64,000 bases of DNA from Thermodesulfomicrobium sp. WS (GTDB taxonomy: Bacteria > Desulfobacterota > Desulfovibrionia > Desulfovibrionales > Desulfomicrobiaceae). The notes under the pieces were generated by a model. That model searched no databases and was not told the origin of the DNA. It saw only the letters and a list, made by a program, of their open reading frames with translations. Positions 57,669-64,000 of this stretch are shown here, piece by piece. The stretch's first letter is position 1. Every line of letters begins with the position of its first letter. Location of the stretch: NCBI RefSeq assembly GCF_027925145.1, contig NZ_AP027130.1, positions 744,001 through 808,000 on the forward strand. Reading direction: 5' to 3'. The translations under genes were made by a program, and so were the position numbers.

Positions 57669-59903
57669 ATGGACCGTGACAAACGTATCCAGGAGCTGGG
57701 TACCCGGCTCCGGTATATTCAAGATATCTTCGCTTGCGAACAGAATCCGGACGTGGATCTGCTCACTGCCCGGTATGAGGAGTATTGCGCCCGGTATATG
57801 CACTTGTCTGCCGAGGAAGCCGCTCGTCAGCTCAAGACCTTGGAGGACCTCTTTGGGTTTTTGGAACGCAAATTGGAGCGGCAGCTCACTCCGATACATA
57901 AGGTGCGCATCGTTCGGCACCCGCAGCGCATCTGTCTCAAGGATATCCTGGAGAACGTCTACGACAACTATACCGAGATCGGCGGCCAGGATGAATATAG
58001 TATTGATCCCAGCATGCTCATCGCCCGTGCCTACATCACCCGCAAGCGGGGAAAAAAGACCTACAACCAGGCGGTGATGGTCATCGGCCAGGAAAAAGGC
58101 CATGGCCAGGAATTCCGCAACGGCGGCTCGGTCAAGCCGTGGGGCAACGCCAAGGCCCTGCATTACATGAAGGTGGCCGAGACCGAGAACATCCCCATCC
58201 ACACCTACATCTTCACCCCCGGCTCATATCCCATCGAGGACTACCCCGGGGCAGCGCAGCAGATCGCCCGCAATCTCTACGAGATGGCGGGGCTCAAGGT
58301 CCCCATCGTGGCGGTCATTTCCGAGGGCGGCTCCGGCGGGGCCGAGGCCATTGGGCTGGCGGACACCCGCATCATGATGTCCCATGGCTACTATTCGGTC
58401 ATCTCGCCCGAAGGCGCGGCCGCCATCGAAGGCCGGCTCAAGGAAGGCCAGCGCGCCACCCCGGAGCTCATCGCCCGCTGCGCCGAGGCCCTCAAGATGA
58501 CGGCCGACGACAACCGCGCCATGGGCTACGTGGATTGGGTGATCCATGAGCCGGAACTGGGGGCCCGGCCCGAGCATTACGAGTTCTTTCGCAAGCTGCG
58601 CAAGGCGGTGATCGCCTCCACGGATGAAATCGTCCTCGAGGTGAGCAACCTGCGGCTCTTCCGTTCCTGGGCCCTCAAGCGGCACCGGGGCTCCGACGTG
58701 CTCGATGTGTATGTGCGTTGGAACCTGGACGCTGCCGCCAAGGAGCGGCTTTTGTGGCGTCGGTACAAGAAATTCCGGCGCATGGCCCAGCATGCCTACA
58801 AGGAAGAGCGGCATGTGTGGAAAAAGGCCATGACGCAGGCGGCCGATGCCTTGGGCGGTATCTATTCGTATTTCCGCTATGAGCTGCTGGGCCGACACCA
58901 GAAAAAGGTGACGGAGCTGGCCGAAGACGTGCATGCGGAGATGCAGGTGGTCATGAGCTGGCCGGCGCGCTGGTGGAACCGTATCCAGGAGGCCTTCTCG
59001 CGCAAGCCGGAGCCAGCGGCGGAGCTGGTGCAGCTCTCGGCCTGGGACGAGGGGCGAGGTCAGGAAGGCTGGCAGTACGTGAGCCCTCAGGCCAAGCAAG
59101 ACCGCGCCATCCCGTGTCCTGGGGCGCGCAAACACGGCTGCCTCGATCAATGGGCCCCGGACCTGTTTGGCGACTTTGCCGGGGTGTGCAGCTTTTGCGG
59201 GCACCATTTTCCCATGGAGTACCAATGGTATCTCCACAATGTCTTCGATCCCGGCTCCATCGACGAATTCTTCGCCGATGTGGAGTCCATCAATCCGCTG
59301 AAATTCCCCGGCTTTGACGAGCGCCTGGCCGAGGCCAAGAAGAAGACCGGGCACAAGAGCGCCTGCATGACCTTCGAGGCGCGCATCGAAGGCACCTTGG
59401 TCATGGTGGCCATGCTCATGGCGGCCTTCCGCGGCGGGTCCGTGGGCGCGGCCGAGGGGGAAAAGTTCATCCGCGCCATTGAGCGCGCCCGGCGCAAGCA
59501 GCTCCCCTTTTTGGCGTATGTGCACGGCACGGCCGGTATCCGTATCCAGGAGGGGGTCAACGGCGTCATCCAGATGCCACGCTGCACCATGGCCGTGCGC
59601 CGCTACATCGAGGCCGGGGGCCTGTATCTGGTGCTTTATGACACCAACTCCTATGCCGGGCCGGTGGCCAGCTTCCTCGGGTGCTCGCCGTACCAATTTG
59701 CCGTGCGCTCGGCCAATATCGGCTTTGCCGGCCGTGGGGTCATCCGCGAGACCACGGGAATGGATATCCCCCCGGACTATCATAATGCCTTTCAGGCCCT
59801 CTCCCGCGGGCATATTCAGGGGATTTGGGATCGCCGCGAGATCCGCGCCAACCTCATCCAGTCGCTCAAGACCATGGGCGGCCGTAACCTGTACTACCGC
59901 TAG
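57669..59903 (+). CDS. Acetyl-CoA carboxylase carboxyltransferase, alpha and beta domains fused
   Basis: A 744-residue fusion of the two carboxyltransferase subunits. Residues 1-350 match AccA (KDILENVYDNYTEIGG-like region, GQEKGHGQEFRNGGSVKPWG, EGGSGGAEAIG). Residues 430-744 match AccD, with a variant zinc ribbon (CPGARKHGC then CSFCGHHF) and PFLAYVHGTAGIRIQEG. The order alpha then beta is the reverse of the usual D-then-A order in plants and some bacteria. A helical linker (about 350-430) joins them. GAGGAG lies 7 bases before the ATG. It transfers the carboxyl from biotin to acetyl-CoA. Confidence 0.88.
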   Translation: MDRDKRIQELGTRLRYIQDIFACEQNPDVDLLTARYEEYCARYMHLSAEEAARQLKTLEDLFGFLERKLERQLTPIHKVRIVRHPQRICLKDILENVYDNYTEIGGQDEYSIDPSMLIARAYITRKRGKKTYNQAVMVIGQEKGHGQEFRNGGSVKPWGNAKALHYMKVAETENIPIHTYIFTPGSYPIEDYPGAAQQIARNLYEMAGLKVPIVAVISEGGSGGAEAIGLADTRIMMSHGYYSVISPEGAAAIEGRLKEGQRATPELIARCAEALKMTADDNRAMGYVDWVIHEPELGARPEHYEFFRKLRKAVIASTDEIVLEVSNLRLFRSWALKRHRGSDVLDVYVRWNLDAAAKERLLWRRYKKFRRMAQHAYKEERHVWKKAMTQAADALGGIYSYFRYELLGRHQKKVTELAEDVHAEMQVVMSWPARWWNRIQEAFSRKPEPAAELVQLSAWDEGRGQEGWQYVSPQAKQDRAIPCPGARKHGCLDQWAPDLFGDFAGVCSFCGHHFPMEYQWYLHNVFDPGSIDEFFADVESINPLKFPGFDERLAEAKKKTGHKSACMTFEARIEGTLVMVAMLMAAFRGGSVGAAEGEKFIRAIERARRKQLPFLAYVHGTAGIRIQEGVNGVIQMPRCTMAVRRYIEAGGLYLVLYDTNSYAGPVASFLGCSPYQFAVRSANIGFAGRGVIRETTGMDIPPDYHNAFQALSRGHIQGIWDRREIRANLIQSLKTMGGRNLYYR

Positions 59904-59912
59904 GAGCTCCCC

Positions 59913-60557
59913 ATGGATGTCAAAGAGATGTTGCGTCGTCTTCACGAGTCTCCCTTCGAGGAAATCGTCGTGCGCGCCCCGCACTCGGGGATCGCACGTT
60001 TTGCGCTGACAGCGCCAGGGGCGCAGGTGTCTGGGCCTTCGGGGACGTGGCGGGAAAAGCCGGGCACGGCCATCGTGCGTCTGGAGCGCGAAGGGGCGGT
60101 GCGGCCGGTGTGCGCCCCGCAAAAAGGGGAGTTGATTGCCCTGGCCACGGACAAAGACGGCGCCTTTGTGCAGGCGGGCGAAGAATTGGCGCGTATCCGC
60201 CACTTTCTCACCAAGGAAGAGGTGCTCGATCGCATTTTGCGTGAGGCCTTGCACCTTTTTTGCGCTCCGGAGAAAGGCAAATATTATTTTACCGCAGAAG
60301 TGGACATCAAGGTCAAGGCCAAGGGGAGCCGCAGCGTGCGCGTGGAAGACGGGATGGAGCTCTTTATCCTCTCGCGCATGAAGCGGGAAACCACCTTGCG
60401 GTACAGCGGCCCATCCGGCATTGTGTACGCGGTCTATTTCGAAGGCGGAGAGTCCGTGGATGCCGGGGCGCCGCTCATCGGGGTGTGTGCGGAATCCGAA
60501 CTCCCCACCATCGAGGACGTGGTGGCCCGGGTGCAGAGCGAATGGGAGGAAGTCTAG
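59913..60557 (+). CDS. Biotin carboxyl carrier-like protein with an atypical biotinylation motif
   Basis: A 214-residue protein. The C-terminal 75 residues fold like a biotinyl/lipoyl domain: VRVEDGMELFILSRMKRETT then SGPSGIVYAVYFEGGESVDAGAPLIGV. The Lys that should carry biotin is in RMKRE instead of the common AMKM, keeping only the central Met-Lys. An earlier stretch (about 70-100, APQKGELIALATDKDGAFVQ) looks like a second, Lys-less half-domain. It follows the carboxyltransferase gene by 9 bases, so it is the natural carrier of this cassette. Confidence 0.8.
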   Translation: MDVKEMLRRLHESPFEEIVVRAPHSGIARFALTAPGAQVSGPSGTWREKPGTAIVRLEREGAVRPVCAPQKGELIALATDKDGAFVQAGEELARIRHFLTKEEVLDRILREALHLFCAPEKGKYYFTAEVDIKVKAKGSRSVRVEDGMELFILSRMKRETTLRYSGPSGIVYAVYFEGGESVDAGAPLIGVCAESELPTIEDVVARVQSEWEEV

Positions 60558-60920
60558 ATGGGGCGCACGCTGGCTATCCGAGTGCAGGCAAGCACCTCCT
60601 CGGAAGACGAGGTGCGGCGGCGTTGGCCGCGGCTGTGGAATCTCGCCTTCGAGGAGCATCAGCCTGCATTTCCGTGTCCCATGCGTGGGGTCCTCGAGCT
60701 GGTGCAGGCCTTGGATGACCTGCGGCAATTTGGTCGCTGGGACGCGCGCACCGGCGAGGTGGCGGCGGTCTTGCAAAAGGGGGTGCCGACGGCGGTGGCC
60801 GCCCGGCGTCAATTGGAAGACGCCTTGAGCCGGTGGGACGTGTACGCCGCCCTGGCGGCCACGGACGCGGTGGAAGACGCCCTGGACCTTGTAGAGCGGC
60901 AGATGCCGCGGATGGCATAA
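60558..60920 (+). CDS. Unknown 120-residue protein of the carboxylase operon
   Basis: A small soluble, helix-rich protein with many Arg, Ala, Leu and Trp, one Cys pair only as single residues, and no membrane segment. I do not recognise the family. It starts on the base after the carrier stop, with GGAGG about 7 bases before the ATG, and ends 10 bases before ssb, so it is co-expressed with the carboxylase. A role in assembly or regulation of that enzyme is possible but unproved. Confidence 0.68.
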   Translation: MGRTLAIRVQASTSSEDEVRRRWPRLWNLAFEEHQPAFPCPMRGVLELVQALDDLRQFGRWDARTGEVAAVLQKGVPTAVAARRQLEDALSRWDVYAALAATDAVEDALDLVERQMPRMA

Positions 60921-60930
60921 GGAGAATACC

Positions 60931-61386
60931 ATGGCTGGAACGTTGAACAAAGTGATGCTCATCGGCCGTCTGGGCCGGGATCCGGAACTCCGCTACACCC
61001 CCAGCGGGCAGGCCGTGGCCAATTTCTCGCTGGCCACGGATGAGTCCTACACCACCAAAGACGGGCAACGGGTGGAACGCACCGAATGGCATCGTATCGT
61101 GGTCTGGGGCAAGCAGGCGGAGTTTTGCGGCAATTATTTGTCCAAGGGCCGATTGGTGTATGTGGAAGGTCGCCTGGAGACCCGCAAATGGCAGGATAAC
61201 CAGGGCCAAGACCGCGCGACCACAGAGATCCGCGCCGACCGGGTGCTGGGCCTGGACTCCCGCCCTGCAGGCGAGGGCGGTTACGCACCGGCACCGGATC
61301 TGGGACGGGTCCAGGGATCGGAAGAAGAGGACACCGGTCCGGTGTTCCCGGGCAAGGCCTCGCAGATGGATGACGTCCCCTTCTAG
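60931..61386 (+). CDS. ssb: Single-stranded DNA-binding protein
   Basis: A 151-residue SSB. The OB fold covers residues 1-110 ([23 protein letters not shown] opening, given here as [30 protein letters not shown]). A short flexible linker leads to the acidic tip MDDVPF that binds partner proteins. AAGGAG lies 6 bases before the ATG. It is the last gene before an exported NlpC/P60 protein. Confidence 0.96.
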   Translation: MAGTLNKVMLIGRLGRDPELRYTPSGQAVANFSLATDESYTTKDGQRVERTEWHRIVVWGKQAEFCGNYLSKGRLVYVEGRLETRKWQDNQGQDRATTEIRADRVLGLDSRPAGEGGYAPAPDLGRVQGSEEEDTGPVFPGKASQMDDVPF

Positions 61387-61387
61387 G

Positions 61388-61966
61388 ATGCAAGCGCCCC
61401 TAGGCAGCGCGGAAACGTTGCGCCTGTGGTGTGGGGCGCTGGGCATGATGGCGGGGATGCCGTTGGCGCGGGCATGGAGTTCGGGCCGCAGGTGTGGTGG
61501 ATGGTGGCGCGGGCTCCTTCTCGTCGTGGTGGTCCTCGTTGCTGGGTGCGGGGGGCGATATGTGCCGCCTCCGGCGCCGCCCCCTCCGCCTTCGCTCCCT
61601 TCTCCCGTGGAGCGCCTGCAGGCAGTTGCCTTGACGTGGGTGGGCGTCCCGTATCGGGCAGGGGGCATGGACCGTCGGGGCGTGGACTGTTCCGGGCTTG
61701 TGGCGCGTATCTACGAAGAGGCGTGGGGGCTTCCCCTGCCTCGTCGCGCGTTGGATCAGGCCGAGATCGGAAGCGGGGTTGCCCCCGCCTGGCGGCGGGC
61801 GGGAGATTTGGTCTTTTTTTGGGATGGCGGTCCGCACAGCGGGATCCTCTTGGATCCCAACCGCTTCATCCATGCGTCGTGGAGCCGGGGCGTGATGGTG
61901 TCGGAACTGGATGCCTATTGGTGGCCGCGGCTGCGGGCCGTACGCCGAGTCCTTTCAGATTACTGA
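61388..61966 (+). CDS. NlpC/P60 lipoprotein, probable peptidoglycan endopeptidase
   Basis: Up to 192 residues. A hydrophobic stretch ends in the lipobox LVAGC (Cys near 57), then a Pro-rich spacer and an NlpC/P60 cysteine peptidase domain: catalytic Cys in GVDCSGLVARIY, His in GPHSGILLD and a third polar residue in RFIHASW. It should cut peptide cross-links of the cell wall from the outer membrane or periplasm. The start is unsure: the ATG at 61388 is adjacent to the ssb stop but poorly placed for a ribosome site; ATGs at 61445, 61448 and 61457 would give a more normal signal peptide. Confidence 0.83.
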   Translation: MQAPLGSAETLRLWCGALGMMAGMPLARAWSSGRRCGGWWRGLLLVVVVLVAGCGGRYVPPPAPPPPPSLPSPVERLQAVALTWVGVPYRAGGMDRRGVDCSGLVARIYEEAWGLPLPRRALDQAEIGSGVAPAWRRAGDLVFFWDGGPHSGILLDPNRFIHASWSRGVMVSELDAYWWPRLRAVRRVLSDY

Positions 61967-62445
61967 AAGAGCGCCCCTTGGCTTGCAAAGAAGATTTGAG
62001 GTTTTGTCCCCTCGGGACGCACGCCGGGGGCGGTGGTCAGCTCCATGCGGTAGCCAAAGGAAACGGATAGGGGGCCTTCGGCGCCGACGCTCTTGGGCGC
62101 GAGGTGGAACTCCAATGGCACCCCCTTGCGGATATCCAGGGGAAGGTAGAGGCGGAGATCACTGGCCAGTACTCGGCCGCTGGCATCACTGAGATAGACT
62201 TGGATCCACAGGTCCTGGGCCCAGGTGGCCCAGGAAGGAATCTCGTCTTCCCGGGGCAGGGCCGCGCCCTGGAGCACGAGGCGGCCGTCCTGGTAGTCGC
62301 CGCGGAAGACAAAGGTCCAATGCCGGGTGGAGAGGGTGGTTTCCGTCCCAGGCACCCATGGGGCCTTGCTGAGGTGGATGACGCTGAGGTGCGCACAGGC
62401 TGCAGCGCAGAAGGCTAGGAAAAGGACGGCGATGGCGCGGGGCAT
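61960..62445 (-). CDS. Small lipoprotein of unknown function
   Basis: A 161-residue protein with a short lipoprotein signal: hydrophobic VLFLAFCAAAC with the lipobox Cys at about residue 17. The rest is beta-rich (HWTFVFRGDYQDGRLVLQG, LWIQVYLSDASGRVLAS). I do not recognise a family. The ATG at 62445 with GAGG 7 bases before it is preferred to one four codons upstream. It converges on the NlpC/P60 gene with a 7-base overlap and lies 25 bases after the Cys-cluster gene. Confidence 0.72.
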   Translation of the reverse strand: MPRAIAVLFLAFCAAACAHLSVIHLSKAPWVPGTETTLSTRHWTFVFRGDYQDGRLVLQGAALPREDEIPSWATWAQDLWIQVYLSDASGRVLASDLRLYLPLDIRKGVPLEFHLAPKSVGAEGPLSVSFGYRMELTTAPGVRPEGTKPQIFFASQGALFQ

Positions 62446-62470
62446 GACGGACCTCAAATGTTGTTGCGAG

Positions 62471-63052
62471 TTACATCTCCGGAGGCCCTTGAACCATCAT
62501 CTCCGCCAGGGTCAAGTCCACTTTGGGGAGTTTGCCGAAGCGCCGCGCGCCCACGAAGCTCCGCTCTATTTCGATGAGGCGCAGGTAGAACGGCGTGCGG
62601 TCGAGAAGCGGCACGTCGCCCTTCGCGGCGGTGCAGATCTCCTGGCTGCGCCAGCACCCGGGAAAGGAGAGCACTCGGCCGTCAGGGCGGCGCAGCATAT
62701 TGGGCACGCCGTGCAAACGGCAGATCATGAGGCGGTGGGCATAGAGGCTGCAGCGGCCGCCGTCGTTCACCGGGCACATGACTTCCGGGCGTTTGCCGTG
62801 CATGCGGGCGGTCTGGGCCTCGGCCACGGCGCGGCGGGCCCGGCCCAAGTAGCGTTGACGTGCGTCTTCGGGAAGTTCCATGAGGCCCTGCCAGAAATAC
62901 GCCCATTCCACGTAGGTGTGGTGCTGGAAGTAGCTGGTGCAGCAATTGTCGGTGCAGCCTTCGCAGGTAAGCCCCAGGCGGGCGGCGGCGTCGGCGTAGG
63001 CGGTTTCCATCTGGTGGTAGAGATCTGCAAGGCGGGCGAAGACGTGGGTCAT
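62471..63052 (-). CDS. YkgJ-like Cys-cluster protein (possible zinc- or iron-binding)
   Basis: A 193-residue soluble protein with Cys residues spaced as in the YkgJ/UPF0153 family: LTCEGCTDNCCTSY near 30, then CPVNDGGRCSLYAHRLMICR, cut to CPVNDGGRCSLY and HRLMICR. These are thought to bind a metal or iron-sulfur cluster. Function is not established. The ATG overlaps the aroK stop (ATGA), so the two are translated together, though the link to shikimate synthesis is unclear. Confidence 0.78.
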   Translation of the reverse strand: MTHVFARLADLYHQMETAYADAAARLGLTCEGCTDNCCTSYFQHHTYVEWAYFWQGLMELPEDARQRYLGRARRAVAEAQTARMHGKRPEVMCPVNDGGRCSLYAHRLMICRLHGVPNMLRRPDGRVLSFPGCWRSQEICTAAKGDVPLLDRTPFYLRLIEIERSFVGARRFGKLPKVDLTLAEMMVQGPPEM

Positions 63053-63564
63053 GAGGCGTGCTCGGTCAGGGTGGAGAAGTGTTCCCAGATCCTGGCCGCG
63101 GCGGCCTGGGGATCGAGGGAGTCGGTGCACACGCGGAACTGGGCCCAGCGGGCGTAGAGGGGCGCGCGTTCGGCGTAGAGCTCGGCCACTGTTTGTCCTG
63201 GACGCATGGCGAGCCCTCGGCTGGTCACATTGTGCAGGCGGCCGGCGATGGTGGCGAGGCTTGCGTCCACGTGGACGATCCAGCCCTGTCGGACCAGATG
63301 CTCCATGGCGTTTTCCCGGTACACCACACTGCCGCCGGTGGCGATGATGGCCCGGCGCATGGACAGGCGCATGATGCCTTCGGCTTCGGCGTCGAGAAAG
63401 CCTTCCAGCCCCAAATGGTCGCGGATGGCCTGCAGCGGGGCCCCCCACCAGGCTTCCAGAAGGGCATCGGTGTCCACCATGGCCCAGCCTGAAAGGGCCG
63501 CCAAGGCGCGGGCCACGGTGGTTTTGCCCGCCGCCGCCATGCCGATGAGCACGATCGTGGTCAT
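63049..63564 (-). CDS. aroK: Shikimate kinase
   Basis: A 171-residue enzyme that phosphorylates shikimate in aromatic amino-acid synthesis. Visible are the P-loop GMAAAGKTT (residues 8-16), the shikimate-binding Asp in VDTDALLE and the ATGGSVVYR motif (residues 75-83). The sequence is somewhat divergent after residue 110, so a related kinase of the same fold is possible. It lies 2 bases after livF and overlaps the Cys-cluster gene. Confidence 0.86.
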   Translation of the reverse strand: MTTIVLIGMAAAGKTTVARALAALSGWAMVDTDALLEAWWGAPLQAIRDHLGLEGFLDAEAEGIMRLSMRRAIIATGGSVVYRENAMEHLVRQGWIVHVDASLATIAGRLHNVTSRGLAMRPGQTVAELYAERAPLYARWAQFRVCTDSLDPQAAAARIWEHFSTLTEHAS

Positions 63565-63566
63565 GG

Positions 63567-64000
63567 CTAACCGCCGAGGTAGGCCTTTTTCACGTCCGGA
63601 TTGGCCTTGAGCTCTTGCGCCGTGCCGTGGAGGGTGATCTCTCCGGTGTCGAGCACGTAGCCGCGGTGGGCGAAGGAAAGGGCCACGCGGGCGTTCTGTT
63701 CGATGAGGAGGATGGTCATGCCTTGGGCGTTGAGCTCCTTGAGGGCGCGGAACATGTCGTACATGAGCAGCGGCGCAAGCCCCATGCTCGGTTCATCGAG
63801 CATGAGGAAGGTGGCCCCGGTCATGAGCGCCCGGCCTACGGCGAGCATCTGCTGCTCGCCGCCGGAAAGGGACTCGCTGCGCTGGTGACGGCGCTCGGCG
63901 AGACGCGGAAAGAGGTGGTACACCAGCTCCAAATCCTGGGCCATGCGCCTCGTATCCTTGCGGGCGTAGGTGGCCAGGGCGAGGTTTTCCTCCACCGTGA
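63567..64000 (-). CDS. livF: Branched-chain amino-acid ABC transporter ATPase LivF, C-terminal part
   Basis: The visible 144 residues are the second half of a LivF-type ATPase; the N-terminal P-loop lies beyond the window edge. The family stretch TVEENL opens it, then the ABC signature LSGGEQQML, Walker B FLMLDEPSMGLAP and switch His region replaced by the usual LLIEQNARVAL. LivF powers uptake of leucine, isoleucine and valine or related substrates. Two bases separate it from aroK. Confidence 0.93.
   Translation of the reverse strand, partial: TVEENLALATYARKDTRRMAQDLELVYHLFPRLAERRHQRSESLSGGEQQMLAVGRALMTGATFLMLDEPSMGLAPLLMYDMFRALKELNAQGMTILLIEQNARVALSFAHRGYVLDTGEITLHGTAQELKANPDVKKAYLGG

Noticed and set aside
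58224-60962. A 912-codon minus-strand frame opposite the carboxylase genes
   Set aside because: It is a shadow: no domain, no plausible start, and strong conserved motifs on the opposite strand.
1-64000. CRISPR arrays, insertion sequences, prophage or integrated elements next to the tRNA genes
   Set aside because: I found no regular short repeats, transposase or integrase genes, and no tRNA-end duplication that would mark an attachment site.

Overview
The window is one continuous stretch of a GC-rich bacterial chromosome, tightly packed with genes on both strands. It carries 56 protein genes (two cut by the window edges), one short leader-peptide gene and four tRNA genes. I see no rRNA, insertion sequence, prophage or CRISPR array. 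The gene set points to a Gram-negative anaerobe of the Desulfovibrio group. The signs are a ferredoxin-dependent 2-oxoacid oxidoreductase (KorDABC), an eight-haem cytochrome fused to a cytochrome bd-like membrane domain, citramalate synthase, a fused acetyl-CoA carboxylase, a Desulfovibrio-type trimeric porin, two flagellar stator pairs and sigma-54 control. Likely promoters mostly follow a TTGACN, about 17 bases, TANNN pattern.

Region by region. 1-4.9 kb: a zinc phospholipase-like protein, peptide release factor 3, a small protein, and citramalate synthase behind an isoleucine-type attenuator. 5-9.8 kb: a NagZ-like glycosidase converging on the bd-like/multihaem oxidoreductase pair. 9.9-13 kb: tRNA-Leu, an amino-acid ABC transporter without its ATPase, then tRNA-Lys and two tRNA-Glu before one terminator. 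13-18 kb: serine dehydratase, a DUF4139 protein, a glycosyltransferase, thymidylate kinase and an HD-domain exonuclease. 18.2-27.6 kb: korDABC-surE-fba-gap-dnaE-queD, most of them overlapping or nearly touching. 27.6-39.6 kb: a partner-switching regulator, its STAS partner, FapA, MotAB, two glycosyltransferases, FliK, FlgD and FlgE, closed by a strong terminator. 39.7-42.7 kb: hisD-purC-fabI. 42.9-46.6 kb: porin, a repeat-rich exported protein and a TPR protein. 46.7-51.8 kb: a sigma-54 promoter, response regulator, TauE/SafE transporter, unknown membrane protein, histidine kinase and NtrC-type activator. 51.8-54.3 kb: HEAT-receiver fusion and purine nucleoside phosphorylase. 54.4-60.9 kb: a second MotAB, a PilZ protein and a divergent acetyl-CoA carboxylase cassette. 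60.9-64 kb: SSB, an NlpC/P60 lipoprotein, a small lipoprotein, a cysteine-cluster protein, shikimate kinase and LivF.

The best-supported regulatory discovery is the attenuator before cimA. It has a 27-codon leader peptide with five Ile codons among ten, a segment in the peptide's 3' half that can pair over 9 bp with the 5' arm of a terminator, and the terminator itself just before the cimA start. Other points worth attention are the CydA-like/octahaem fusion, the sigma-54/NtrC transport locus with an unknown membrane protein, the partner-switching protein with a dead receiver domain, and the divergent carboxylase genes with altered biotin-carboxylase and biotinylation motifs.
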